Source: Mycolicibacterium peregrinum
Lineage (GTDB): Bacteria > Actinomycetota > Actinomycetes > Mycobacteriales > Mycobacteriaceae
Assembly (NCBI RefSeq): GCF_002102345.1
Contig: NZ_LQPP01000026.1
Span: 62,001 to 126,000 of the forward strand
Length of the DNA: 64,000 nucleotides
Direction: 5' to 3'
A program made the translations under genes and the position numbers. Under the pieces are notes generated by a model. That model worked only from the letters and a program-made list of their open reading frames with translations. It was not told the origin of the DNA and made no database searches. The number at the start of each line of letters is the position of its first letter. Position 1 is the first letter of the stretch. Shown one piece after another: positions 27,655-37,903 of the stretch.

Positions 27655-27954
27655 GTGGCAGTCAACATCAAGCCACTCGAGGACAAGATCCTCGTTCAGG
27701 CCAACGCGGCCGAGACCACGACCGCTTCCGGTCTGGTTATCCCCGACACCGCCAAGGAAAAGCCGCAGGAAGGCACCGTCGTCGCAGTTGGCCCCGGCCG
27801 CTGGGATGAGGATGGCGAGAAGCGGATCCCCCTGGACGTTGCCGAGGGCGACACCGTCATCTACAGCAAGTACGGCGGCACCGAGATCAAGTACAACGGC
27901 GAGGAGTACCTGATCCTGTCGGCCCGCGACGTGCTGGCTGTCGTCGCTAAGTAA
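27655..27954 (+). CDS. groES: Co-chaperonin GroES
   Basis: A 99-aa, 10-kDa co-chaperonin that caps GroEL. The sequence [48 protein letters not shown] is nearly the mycobacterial consensus. The mobile loop is [11 protein letters not shown]. The start is a GTG at 27655 with GGAGG about 10 bases upstream. It is preceded by a CIRCE element and followed by groEL1 after 86 bp containing a hairpin. Confidence 0.97.
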   Translation: MAVNIKPLEDKILVQANAAETTTASGLVIPDTAKEKPQEGTVVAVGPGRWDEDGEKRIPLDVAEGDTVIYSKYGGTEIKYNGEEYLILSARDVLAVVAK

Positions 27955-27966
27955 GTACTCGTGCGT

Positions 27967-28012
27967 CCGCCCCGGAGATCCCCGCGTTCAGTGCGGGCGG
28001 TTTCCGGGGCGG
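27967..28012 (+). other. Intercistronic hairpin between groES and groEL1
   Basis: A 10-bp perfect stem, CCGCCCCGGA (27967-27976) with TCCGGGGCGG (28003-28012), encloses an inner CCCGC...GCGGG stem. No T-run follows. It may be an mRNA processing or stability element; cleavage between groES and groEL1 has been reported for the M. tuberculosis transcript. Confidence 0.75.
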
Positions 28013-28031
28013 TATGCGTTAGGAGTCATGA

Positions 28032-29660
<1,629 letters not shown>

Positions 29661-29669
29661 GTAGTTCGC

Positions 29670-29705
29670 AAAACACCCCCGGTCCTATTGGGCCGGGGGT
29701 GTTTT
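29670..29705 (+). terminator. Intrinsic terminator after groEL1
   Basis: A 16-bp stem (one G-T pair) with a TATT loop, rising from AAAACACCCCCGG and ending in GGGGGTGTTTT. The A-run and T-run flank the stem, so it can end transcription on either strand. Confidence 0.95.
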
Positions 29706-29835
29706 CGTGGGCGGCCCCACCACGCCGAGTCTGCGGTGAGGGCGTGTTTTTCGGCCAAAACGCGACCTGAGCGCAGTGTCGATGATCTATGTGCAGCCTC
29801 GATGAGTTTCTGGGCCGCCGGCGGTCGGTACGGGT

Positions 29836-30315
29836 ATGTCTGACGAAACCATGAGCTCTGTGTGCACCATCAACGCTCCGGCCGAAACCGTGTTCGCGGT
29901 GCTGGCCGACCCGACCACCCACCAGGCGATCGACGGCACCGGCTGGGTCAGGGAGTCACTCGACGGCAAGCCGCTGACCGACACCGGCCAGATCTTCCGG
30001 ATGGCGATGTACCACGACAACTACGGCGGCATGCACTACGAAATGGCCAATCGGGTCGAGGTTTTCGAGCCTCCGCGTGCGATTGCGTGGCTACCGGGCC
30101 AGGGTGATGACGACGCCAACATCGAGTTCGGCGGCTGGATCTGGCGCTACGACCTTGAGCCGCGCGGCGACGACCGGACCGAGGTCACCCTCACGTACGA
30201 CTGGTCGGCGGTGCCGCCCGCGCTTCGCGAACACATCGAGTTCCCGCCGTTCGACCGGCAGCACCTGGACAACTCGCTCAAGCACCTGGCCGGGCTGGCG
30301 CAGGATCGGACGTAG
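29836..30315 (+). CDS. SRPBCC (polyketide cyclase/START-like) family protein
   Basis: A 159-aa helix-grip protein: CTINAPAETVFAVLADPTTHQAIDGTGWV, NRVEVFEPPRAIAWLPGQ, WRYDLEPRGDDRTEVTLTYDWS. The family binds hydrophobic ligands in a deep cavity; its ligand is unknown. No signal peptide. Its end overlaps the convergent secreted-protein gene by 38 bp. It starts 131 bp after the groEL1 terminator and so has its own promoter. Confidence 0.85.
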   Translation: MSDETMSSVCTINAPAETVFAVLADPTTHQAIDGTGWVRESLDGKPLTDTGQIFRMAMYHDNYGGMHYEMANRVEVFEPPRAIAWLPGQGDDDANIEFGGWIWRYDLEPRGDDRTEVTLTYDWSAVPPALREHIEFPPFDRQHLDNSLKHLAGLAQDRT

Positions 30316-30814
30316 CGGTCGGCTGAATGGACACCAACCGCAACGCGTCCGGCCGGGCGTCGTCCGACACGAACCGCACGATCAGGCTGTCGGGAGGAAA
30401 CTTGGTGGCCAGGTCGTTCAGGGTCCGGGGCAGGAAAACCCTGGCCTTCGCATTGCCGTACCAATTGGGGTTGGAGGGCGAGGTATCGAGATTGCCGACC
30501 TTGTCGATCTGGGTGTCCCAATCTTGAACCGGTTCCGGCGGTGTATCGCCGAACCCGGTCGATTTCAGGTACGCATCCGCTTGTCCCGCAAGGGTAATCG
30601 CCGGCCCGCCGCCGACCGGCGTGCCGGTGATCGTTCCGTCGATCACGTCGGCCGTCACGGATTTCAGCCGCGCCGTGCACACGTTGTCGACGACGTTGGG
30701 CGGCACACAGAAACTGGGCAGCGGGGCCGCATGGGCAGTGCCGATGTTCAGGACGGCCGGAACGACAAACGCAGCACCGACGGCGGCCATTGCGCAGCGA
30801 CGATGATTCGGCAT
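30278..30814 (-). CDS. Secreted protein of unknown function
   Basis: A 178-aa protein with a clear Sec signal peptide: MPNHRRCAMAAVGAAFVVPAVLNIGTAHA, likely cut after AHA. The mature part has two cysteines near the start (SFCVPPNVVDNVCTARL) that could form a disulphide, and later blocks LNDLATKFPPDSLIVRFVSDDARPDALRLVSI. I do not recognise the family. ATG 30814 is chosen because AAGGGGG lies 8 bases upstream and the signal peptide then begins correctly. Confidence 0.75.
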   Translation of the reverse strand: MPNHRRCAMAAVGAAFVVPAVLNIGTAHAAPLPSFCVPPNVVDNVCTARLKSVTADVIDGTITGTPVGGGPAITLAGQADAYLKSTGFGDTPPEPVQDWDTQIDKVGNLDTSPSNPNWYGNAKARVFLPRTLNDLATKFPPDSLIVRFVSDDARPDALRLVSIQPTATSDPAPARPGA

Positions 30815-30880
30815 CGGGCTAACCCCCTTCAGACGCGCTGAACTGTATGTCGGCGCGCCCGCCACAGGAGTTACAGATCG

Positions 30881-31546
30881 TCAGCTCTCGATCGGCGCGT
30901 ACCAGTCGGCGTTGGTGAGCAGCACCCGCGTTCCGAGATCGCGGTTCCACTCGGGCTCGATGCCGTGGCGCCGCACGATGGGGAACACCACCTCGTCGAG
31001 CATCCGGGTCACGTCGCTGGTGTAGAGATCTTCCTTCGCCTGATCGCTCAGCCGGTTGTAGGCGTCCTCGTCGAAGTTCTCCGGCTCGAACGCGCCATAG
31101 CCGACGTAGGTGGAGCCGTCCTCGACCAGGCGGTCGGTGTCCTGGCTGTGGAAGTAGATGTAGCCGTTCCAGTGGCGGCTGTCGTCGCGCTCGTCGCCGA
31201 TCTCGGCGGACGCGCAGGTTCCGCAGCACGAAAAGTCGGCGCGGGCGATCACGCCGTTGGCGTTGAGTTCCTCGAACGCCGCCTGGGTTCGGGACCGGTA
31301 GTCACCGATCTCGGTCTGCTGGCGCAGTCTCGCTTCGCGTAGCGACATGAAGGCGATCGTGAGCTGTTCCTCGGTGAGCTCGTAGTCCTCGGCATAGGTG
31401 TCGAGGAAATCCTCGGCGTCGTCGTTGCCGGTGACCAGCATGCCCCAGATCTCTGAGGTCAAGGTGGCGCGGTCCTCGTCGTTCAACGGGAGGTTGGGAA
31501 GCGCGGCGTAGGCGGGAATCACGTTCGGGTTCGACGGTGCGCTCAC
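30881..31546 (-). CDS. DUF6891-like cytosolic protein
   Basis: A 221-aa acidic protein. Notable is FSCCGTCASAEIGDE, three cysteines close together, followed by WNGYIYFHSQDTDRLVEDGSTYVGYGAFEP. I believe this is the DUF6891 family, whose function is unknown. No signal peptide or membrane segment. The GTG at 31546 is chosen because GGAGG lies 8 bases upstream. The gene stands alone, 66 bp from the secreted-protein gene on the same strand. Confidence 0.72.
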   Translation of the reverse strand: MSAPSNPNVIPAYAALPNLPLNDEDRATLTSEIWGMLVTGNDDAEDFLDTYAEDYELTEEQLTIAFMSLREARLRQQTEIGDYRSRTQAAFEELNANGVIARADFSCCGTCASAEIGDERDDSRHWNGYIYFHSQDTDRLVEDGSTYVGYGAFEPENFDEDAYNRLSDQAKEDLYTSDVTRMLDEVVFPIVRRHGIEPEWNRDLGTRVLLTNADWYAPIES

Positions 31547-31702
31547 AGCGCTGGCCTCCAGATGTTGTCGGGACGGGCGAATCCGCCCGGCGGGGCGATC
31601 GTAACCGCGGTTACGGGTCGACGCGTGCACGAAAAGCGGGCGATGACAGCCACGTCCGGCAAACGGCGCAACATTGCTACCGGCGTGGCGGCATGGTACG
31701 GA

Positions 31703-33259
31703 ATGACGGTGACTTATCCGAACGACCCGTTTTCGTCGGCGGGTGGTGCGCCGAACCCTTATTCGAACCCTTTCGGTAACCAGCCTCCACCGGCGAGTCC
31801 GTTTCAAGGTGGTGGCCATCAATTCCCGCCGGCGGACCCGTCGTTCGGTCAATTTCCTCCGGTCTTTCAGGCCGGGTATCCACCGGCCGGGCCACCGCCG
31901 GAACCGCCGCGCAAGAAGCGGAAGGTGTGGTTGGTGCTCACCGTTGTGGCTGCCGTCGTCGTCGCGTCCGCGGGGATCGGCACTGTCTTGTGGTGGTTGA
32001 ACCGCGGCGGGGGAGCGGGCGAGGTGACTGCCGCGGGCGGGGGACCGCTGCCGGCGTCCGTGCCGCCGCTGGGCGACCTACGGCCGCCGGCCGATGTTGC
32101 GTTGCCCTCGCTCGAACAGCCGATCGGCGCACCGCGCTGGACCTATGACACCGGCATCGATGCGTATGTGCTCGGCGGTGACGCTTACACGGTGGTGGTC
32201 GGGTCGGATCAGGGCGTGATGGCCTTGGACAAGGAGACCGGCGAACCGCGCTGGTCGCAAGGGGTCAAGCCGCCGAAGGTGAATATCAACCGGTTTTCGA
32301 AAGCCAAGTGTGTCATCAGCCGTACGGCAAAGACCATCGGATGCGGACTCAATTTGGATCTCTGTTGTGGGGACCCTGAAGTTCTCGTGTTCATCGATGT
32401 GGCAACCGGCCGGATACTCAGCCAGCCTTCGCTACCGACGGCACGGATCAGCAATGTGCAGGGAAGTGGCGACAACATCGCGGTCGTATTCCCCGATGAA
32501 ATCGTGGCGTACGGGCCGGATGGCACCGAGGCATGGCGTTCTCGGCATGACGGCGTCTCGGTGTTCGGTGATCAAGGAGTCGTCATCACCGAGCGCGAGG
32601 TGCTTGATGCCAACACCGGGAAGCCCATCGTGAGCGAACCGAACACCTCGAATACCGCTTTCGCGTCGGGATTCGCTGTGGCGTTCGCAAATTCGTTCAA
32701 GTTCTACGACTTCAGCGGCAGAAACACCGCCACCGTGCCCAGCGAGGGGTACACCTTGTTCGGCAACAGGGGATCAGGTCTCTACGAATCTCCGTTGGCG
32801 TATCCCGAGAACACCCGGTACGGGTCGTCAGGGTTCTACTATCCGCTGGCCTACAACCGATCTACCGGCGACTTCCGCGCATTCGACGGGCAATCCGGAC
32901 GCATTCTCTGGACGTTTCCGACCGGCACAAACTCGGCACATGTCAACAGGATCGAGGGATTCGGCAGCGGTGAACTGTGCATGATCGGCGCGTCGGAGTT
33001 GGACAAGGACGTCACGATGAGGGCCGGCACCTGTCAGAATCTGGCTACCGCCCCGTCGACGAATGTGCCGGTGACCGCCTTCCTGGGATCCGACGGCACT
33101 CGGTACCTGTACCAGGATCGCCGCGATGTGATCTGCATCGACGGGAGCACCGGAAAAGAATTGTGGCGGAAGGAAATCAAATACGATTCCCCTTATCAAG
33201 TCTGGGTGTCGGGCGGAGCGTATATCTCCGATCGCAACATCGTGATGCGTGTGATCTGA
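31703..33259 (+). CDS. Membrane-anchored PQQ-like beta-propeller protein
   Basis: A 518-aa protein: a Pro/Gly/Phe-rich cytosolic N-terminus (residues 1-70), a KKRK stop, one membrane segment (about 75-99, VWLVLTVVAAVVVASAGIGTV), then an extracytoplasmic domain with repeated blade motifs such as VMALDKETGEPRWSQG, DEIVAYGPDGTEAWRS, FRAFDGQSGRILWTF and VICIDGSTGKELWRK, typical of PQQ-like propellers. Four cysteines cluster at KAKCVISRTAKTIGC-GLNLDLCCG. Such proteins usually bind partners rather than PQQ. ATG 31703 has only a weak ribosome site. Function unknown. Confidence 0.8.
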   Translation: MTVTYPNDPFSSAGGAPNPYSNPFGNQPPPASPFQGGGHQFPPADPSFGQFPPVFQAGYPPAGPPPEPPRKKRKVWLVLTVVAAVVVASAGIGTVLWWLNRGGGAGEVTAAGGGPLPASVPPLGDLRPPADVALPSLEQPIGAPRWTYDTGIDAYVLGGDAYTVVVGSDQGVMALDKETGEPRWSQGVKPPKVNINRFSKAKCVISRTAKTIGCGLNLDLCCGDPEVLVFIDVATGRILSQPSLPTARISNVQGSGDNIAVVFPDEIVAYGPDGTEAWRSRHDGVSVFGDQGVVITEREVLDANTGKPIVSEPNTSNTAFASGFAVAFANSFKFYDFSGRNTATVPSEGYTLFGNRGSGLYESPLAYPENTRYGSSGFYYPLAYNRSTGDFRAFDGQSGRILWTFPTGTNSAHVNRIEGFGSGELCMIGASELDKDVTMRAGTCQNLATAPSTNVPVTAFLGSDGTRYLYQDRRDVICIDGSTGKELWRKEIKYDSPYQVWVSGGAYISDRNIVMRVI

Positions 33260-33361
33260 CGCATCGAATCGCGTCGCATCGACTCCGTCCGACAAGGACC
33301 AATGGCGCGACACGCCAAGCATGAGCGGGGTTTTTGATCCTGGGCAGCCCACAATGCGGAT

Positions 33362-34813
33362 ATGACGGAACCGCGGGAGTCGCCGCGTGGAGTCTCGCGT
33401 CAGACGTTCCTGCGCGGCGCCGTGGGGGCCTTGGCCGCCGGCGCGGTGTTCGGGTCGAGCCGGGCCAGTGCGGATCCGGCCGGCTGGGGTGACCTCTCGG
33501 CTGCCATCAACGGGAAGGTGGTACTTCCGGACAGCGGTGGGCAATTCGCTTCGGCCAAAAGTGTTTTCAACACCAACTTCAATGGTCTGACGCCGGCGGC
33601 GGTCGTCACTCCGGCATCGGCGGCGGACGTGCAACGGGCGATGGCTTTCGCCGCGACGCACAACCTCAAGGTCGCTCCACGTGGCGGCGGGCACTCCTAT
33701 GTGGGCGCGTCGACCGCCAACGGCACAATGGTGTTGGACCTGCGCCAACTGCCCGGTGACATCAACTACGACGCCGCGACCGGGCGTGTGACGGTGACGC
33801 CCGCGACCTCGCTGTACGCGATTCACCAGGCGCTGGCCGGCGCCGGGCGGGGCATCCCGACGGGTACCTGCCCGTCGGTCGGCGTCGCGGGGCACGCCCT
33901 GGGTGGTGGGCTGGGTGCCCAGTCGCGGCATGCGGGCCTGCTGAGCGATCAATTGGTGGCGGCGACGGTGGTGTTGCCCAACGGCGCCGGGGTGACGGCC
34001 TCGGCCACCGAGAATCCGGATCTGTACTGGGCATTGCGCGGTGGAGGTGGCGGCAATTTCGGTGTGACGACGGCGCTGACCTTCGCCACGTTCCCGACCA
34101 GCGACGTGGATGTCGTCGGCCTGCATTTCCCGCTGGAGTCGTTCCCGCAGGTCCTACTCGGCTGGCAGAACTGGCTGCGTACCGCCGACCGCAGCAGCTG
34201 GGCGCTGGCCGACACCATCACCGATCCGCAGGGCGCGCACTGTCGCATCCTGGCGACCTGCCCGGCCGGGTCGGGCAACAGCGTGGGAGCCGCCGTGATC
34301 AAGGCGGTGGGGCTGCAGCCGGCCGGCACCGAGAACCGCACGTTCAACTACCTGGATCTGGTGAAGTTTCTCGCTGCCGACAATCTCAACCCGTCGCCGC
34401 TCGGCTATGTCGGCGGATCTGACGTCTTCCCGACGATCACCCCGGCCGCAGCCCAGGGAATCGCTGCCGCGTTCAACGCCTTTCCCACCGGAGCCGGCCG
34501 CCCGATCGTGATCATGCATGCGCTCGACGGTGCGCTGGCCACCGTGGGTCCGGGAGACACCGCCTTTCCGTGGCGGCGGCAGTCCTCACTGGTGCAGTGG
34601 TATGTGGAAACTTCCGGTTCGCCTGCGGCAGCGGCCAACTGGCTGGGCACCGCCCATCAGGCGGTGGCGCCGTACTCAGCAGGCGGCTACGTCAACTATC
34701 TCGAAGCGAACCAACCGGCGTCACGGTATTTCGGCGCCAATCTGTCCCGGTTGGCCGCTATTCGACAGAAGTATGACCCGGGACGGATCATGTTCTCGGG
34801 CTTGAACTTCTGA
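33362..34813 (+). CDS. Exported FAD-linked oxidase (berberine-bridge type)
   Basis: A 483-aa oxidase with an FAD_binding_4 domain (VTPASAADVQRAMAFAATHNLKVAPRGGGHSYVGAST, in which the histidine is the usual covalent FAD site) and a C-terminal BBE segment (NYLEANQPASRYFGANLSRLAAIRQKYDPGRIMFSG). The N-terminus looks like a Tat signal: VSRQTFLRG, a hydrophobic run and SRASADPAG; but the second arginine of the twin-arginine pair is Gln. The substrate is unknown; related enzymes oxidise sugars or alkaloid-like compounds. Followed after 14 bp by an HD-domain gene. Confidence 0.87.
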   Translation: MTEPRESPRGVSRQTFLRGAVGALAAGAVFGSSRASADPAGWGDLSAAINGKVVLPDSGGQFASAKSVFNTNFNGLTPAAVVTPASAADVQRAMAFAATHNLKVAPRGGGHSYVGASTANGTMVLDLRQLPGDINYDAATGRVTVTPATSLYAIHQALAGAGRGIPTGTCPSVGVAGHALGGGLGAQSRHAGLLSDQLVAATVVLPNGAGVTASATENPDLYWALRGGGGGNFGVTTALTFATFPTSDVDVVGLHFPLESFPQVLLGWQNWLRTADRSSWALADTITDPQGAHCRILATCPAGSGNSVGAAVIKAVGLQPAGTENRTFNYLDLVKFLAADNLNPSPLGYVGGSDVFPTITPAAAQGIAAAFNAFPTGAGRPIVIMHALDGALATVGPGDTAFPWRRQSSLVQWYVETSGSPAAAANWLGTAHQAVAPYSAGGYVNYLEANQPASRYFGANLSRLAAIRQKYDPGRIMFSGLNF

Positions 34814-34827
34814 GGGAGAGAAGATTC

Positions 34828-35415
34828 ATGGACGAGACGTTTCCGCGGACACCGGCGGCCGCAGCAGCCCTCGCGGTGGCAACGCGCTTCTATTCACCTG
34901 TCTTGCTGAACCATTGCATCCGTTCGTATCTGTGGGGCGCGACGTACGCGGCGGCACATGGCATCGCATTCGACGACGAGCTCTACTACGTCTCCGCACT
35001 GCTGCACGACATCGGGCTTACCGATCCGTTCGACAGTCACCGGGTGTCGTTCGAGGAGGCGGGTGGCGACCTGGCCTGGGTGTTCGGCGTGGCGGCCGGG
35101 TGGTCTGCCGAACGGGCCGGCAGGGCGACGGAGATCATCGTGTTGCACATGCGCGACGACATTTCGGCGGCTGCCGACCCTGAGTCGCATCTCTTGCAGG
35201 TGGCCACCGGCTGGGACGTCGTCGGACGCCGGCCGGAGGAGTTTCCCGCAGAGGTGAGGACCGACATCCTCGCGCGCTATCCCAGACATTCGTTCGGCCG
35301 CGAGTTCATCGCCTGCTTCGAGGACCAGGCCGGCCGCAAACCAGGTGGCGCCGCTGCCGCATCGGTGGCCAACAATGGCGCCGACCGCATCCGGGCCAAC
35401 CCGATGGACGCCTGA
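34828..35415 (+). CDS. HD-domain phosphohydrolase-like protein
   Basis: A 195-aa HD-domain protein resembling cyanamide hydratase-type members: NHCIRSYLW, then the HD pair in SALLHDIGLTDPF, and IIVLHMRDD as a further metal-ligand region. HD proteins are metal-dependent hydrolases or hydratases; the substrate is not known. It has GGGAGAGAAG before its ATG and follows the FAD oxidase closely, so both are likely one transcript. Confidence 0.8.
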   Translation: MDETFPRTPAAAAALAVATRFYSPVLLNHCIRSYLWGATYAAAHGIAFDDELYYVSALLHDIGLTDPFDSHRVSFEEAGGDLAWVFGVAAGWSAERAGRATEIIVLHMRDDISAAADPESHLLQVATGWDVVGRRPEEFPAEVRTDILARYPRHSFGREFIACFEDQAGRKPGGAAAASVANNGADRIRANPMDA

Positions 35416-35530
35416 GTCCCTGTCGCTGCGACGACCGAACAATCAGTGCTCCCGAGACACAGCGGCTGCCACGGGCTTAGCCTCGAAACGTTGGGACTCA
35501 CCTGCCACCGGACGAGTGAAGGAACCGAGC

Positions 35531-36565
35531 ATGCGAGCAACCGTGATGTATGGCGCCGGCGACGTGCGTGTCGAGGACGTACCCGACCCCGTCGTGAAGG
35601 AACCCACCGACGCGATCGTGCGGGTCACCCGGGCCTGCATCTGCGGTAGCGACCTGTGGCCGTACCAGTCGATGCCGCACAAGGACGGTGGCAGGCGGAT
35701 GGGCCACGAATTCATCGGCATCGTGGAAGACGTCGGCGCTGACGTATCCGGTTTGCGGCGCGGCGATCTGGTGGTCGCCCCCTTCGTGTGGGCGGACAAC
35801 ACGTGTGACTTCTGCCAGGAGGGATTGCAGACGTCGTGCCGTCACGGCGGTGGTTGGGGCGCGCCAGGCGTCGATGCCGGCCAGGGCGAGGCCGTGCGCG
35901 TTCCGCAGGCGCAGGGCACGCTGGTGAAGCTTCCGGTGGCGGAGGACTCGGCGCTCATGGCCTCCCTGCTGACCTTGTCCGACGTCTTCTGTACGGGTCA
36001 CCACGGCGTGGTGACGGCCGGGGTGGGGCCGGGATCTTCGGTGACCGTCATCGGCGACGGCGCGGTGGGGTTGTGCGCAGTGCTGGCCGCCAAGCGGCTG
36101 GGTGCCGAGCAGATCATCCTGAACGGCCGGCACACGGTCCGCACCGACCTCGGGCGCGAATTCGGCGCCACCGACGTCGTCGCCGAACGCGGCGACGAAG
36201 CCGTCGAGAAGATCCGCGAACTCACCGGCGGCGACGGTACCCACGCGGTGATCGAATGCGTCGGGACGGAACCGTCGGTGGCGACAGCCCTCGACGCGGT
36301 CCGCGCCGGCGGTCGCGTCAGCCGTCTGGGCGTATCTCAATACACCGAGGTGCCAATGGGTTTCGGTACGTTCTTCCGCAATGTGACCCTCACCGGCGGT
36401 GTCGCGCCCGCTCGCGCCTACATCGAGGAGCTCATGCCTGACGTTCTCGACGGCATCATCGAACCCGGCCGGGTGTTCGACCGGACCATCGGCCTCGACG
36501 ACACCCCCGACGGGTATCGCGCGATGGCCGACCGCGAGGCCCTCAAGGTGTTGATCGAGCCATGA
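35531..36565 (+). CDS. Zinc-dependent alcohol dehydrogenase family protein
   Basis: A 344-aa medium-chain dehydrogenase. Catalytic zinc ligands in CICGSDLW and MGHEFIG; VVAPFVWADNTCDFCQEGLQTSCRHGG carries three cysteines of the structural site; VTVIGDGAVGLCAVLAAKRLGAEQIIL is the NAD(P) fold, with a D in place of the more usual third G region residue. Start ATG 35531 has AAGGA upstream and gives the proper N-terminus MRATVMYGAGDVRVEDV. It overlaps an enoyl-CoA hydratase gene by 4 bp. Substrate unknown. Confidence 0.87.
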   Translation: MRATVMYGAGDVRVEDVPDPVVKEPTDAIVRVTRACICGSDLWPYQSMPHKDGGRRMGHEFIGIVEDVGADVSGLRRGDLVVAPFVWADNTCDFCQEGLQTSCRHGGGWGAPGVDAGQGEAVRVPQAQGTLVKLPVAEDSALMASLLTLSDVFCTGHHGVVTAGVGPGSSVTVIGDGAVGLCAVLAAKRLGAEQIILNGRHTVRTDLGREFGATDVVAERGDEAVEKIRELTGGDGTHAVIECVGTEPSVATALDAVRAGGRVSRLGVSQYTEVPMGFGTFFRNVTLTGGVAPARAYIEELMPDVLDGIIEPGRVFDRTIGLDDTPDGYRAMADREALKVLIEP

Positions 36566-37356
36566 CACTGCTGCTCCAGGACCGCGACGAGCGTGGTGTC
36601 GTCACCTTCACCCTGAACCGCCCGCAGGCCTTCAACGCGTTGTCCGAGGCGATGTTGACCGCCCTCGGTGATGCGTTCGACGCGCTGGCCGAAGACCAGA
36701 CCGTGCGGGCCGTGATCCTGGCAGCCTCCGGCAAGGCCTTCTGCGCCGGACATGACCTCAAGGAAATGCGGGCGGAGCCCTCACTGGCGTACTACGAGCG
36801 ATTGTTCGAACAGTGCACCAACGTGATGCTGTCGATCCAGCGCTTGCCGGTGCCGGTGATCGCCCGGGTCCACGGGCTTGCCACCGCAGCGGGGTGTCAG
36901 CTTGTCGCGATGTGCGACCTCGCGGTGGCGAGCGACGACGCACGGCTGGCGGTCAGCGGCGTCAACGTCGGGCTGTTCTGTGCGACTCCGGGAGTGGCGT
37001 TGTCGCGCAACGTGCCTCGCAAAGCCGCCTTCGAGATGCTCGTCACCGGTGAGTTCGTCTCTGCCGAGCAGGCCCGGTCGCTGGGGCTGGTGAACCGGGT
37101 GGCGGCGGCGGACGCCCTCGACGGCGAGATCGAGGCGCTGGTCGCGAGCATCGTCGCGAAGCCCCGGGTTGCCGTCGCGATGGGAAAAGCGTTGTTCTAC
37201 CGGCAGATCGAGGTCGACATCGAGTCCGCCTACGCCGATGCGGGCACGACGATGGCCTGCAACATGATGGATCCGGCTGCGCTGGAGGGTGTGCAGGCCT
37301 TCATCGACAAGCGCCCTCCCGCTTGGCCGTCGGTACCTCATGCCGCGCACGGGTAG
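36562..37356 (+). CDS. Enoyl-CoA hydratase/isomerase family protein (ECHDC3-like)
   Basis: A 264-aa crotonase-fold protein: VVTFTLNRPQAFNALSEAM, the oxyanion hole AFCAGHDLKEM, and HGLATAAGCQLVAMCDLAVASDDARLAVSGVNVGLFC. In place of the second catalytic Glu typical of hydratases the sequence has residues closer to the ECHDC3 group, so its reaction is uncertain. Translationally coupled to the dehydrogenase upstream. Confidence 0.85.
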   Translation: MTLLLQDRDERGVVTFTLNRPQAFNALSEAMLTALGDAFDALAEDQTVRAVILAASGKAFCAGHDLKEMRAEPSLAYYERLFEQCTNVMLSIQRLPVPVIARVHGLATAAGCQLVAMCDLAVASDDARLAVSGVNVGLFCATPGVALSRNVPRKAAFEMLVTGEFVSAEQARSLGLVNRVAAADALDGEIEALVASIVAKPRVAVAMGKALFYRQIEVDIESAYADAGTTMACNMMDPAALEGVQAFIDKRPPAWPSVPHAAHG

Positions 37357-37369
37357 GGCGGGCAGGGCG

Positions 37370-37771
37370 TCAGGCAGCGTGGCGGTGGTCGGCGCGCGTC
37401 TGGGATATCGCCGGGTTCCTTGACTCCCCGCCGCCAAGTACCGCCATCGCCCGATCCGTGGGGCGGTCTTGACCTGTGGCGCGGTACATCTCGCGATAGC
37501 GGTCCACCTGGTCCTGGGCGATGGGGGTCGAGAACGTGCTCACGTTGTGAGCCGGATCCCCGGGGCGTCGGGCTTCGTTCAGCCTGCGGGCGCTTGCTCG
37601 GAAGCCGGCGACGGCGCCGCCGAAAGACGCGATCAACGCGATACCGGCTACGAGCGCCAGCTCGCTACCGAGAGCCATGGCCGCGACGAACAGCCCGAGT
37701 GAGACGAACGCGATGAGCAACAGCAAGTACGCGACGTTGGAAACCGGAATGCGGCGGAAAGCCTTGAGCAT
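37370..37771 (-). CDS. Small two-segment membrane protein
   Basis: A 133-aa protein with two adjacent membrane segments (NVAYLLLLIAFVSLGLFVAAMALG and ELALVAGIALIASFGGAVAGF) and a hydrophilic C-terminal half. I do not recognise the family. Its start at 37771 has AGGTGATCC just upstream. It is divergent from a TetR gene and the gap contains paired palindromes, so it is the likely target of that regulator. Confidence 0.7.
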   Translation of the reverse strand: MLKAFRRIPVSNVAYLLLLIAFVSLGLFVAAMALGSELALVAGIALIASFGGAVAGFRASARRLNEARRPGDPAHNVSTFSTPIAQDQVDRYREMYRATGQDRPTDRAMAVLGGGESRNPAISQTRADHRHAA

Positions 37772-37809
37772 GGGATCACCTCATTGGACTCGAATGGTCG
37801 ATGACGAAA

Positions 37810-37849
37810 CGCTACGCGTAGCGTATCGGTCGCTACGTATAGCGTAGCG
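37810..37849. promoter_or_regulatory. Paired CGCTA...TAGCG palindromes, likely TetR operators
   Basis: CGCTACGCGTAGCG (37810-37823) is a perfect 14-bp palindrome; CGCTA-CGTA-TAGCG (37831-37844) is a second copy with the same arms, followed by one more TAGCG. They lie between the small membrane-protein gene and the TetR gene. Confidence 0.75.
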
Positions 37850-37903
37850 CATGGTGGGGCCGAGGTATTCCCGGCACCGAATGACGCGCGAGATGGGGAA
37901 CCG

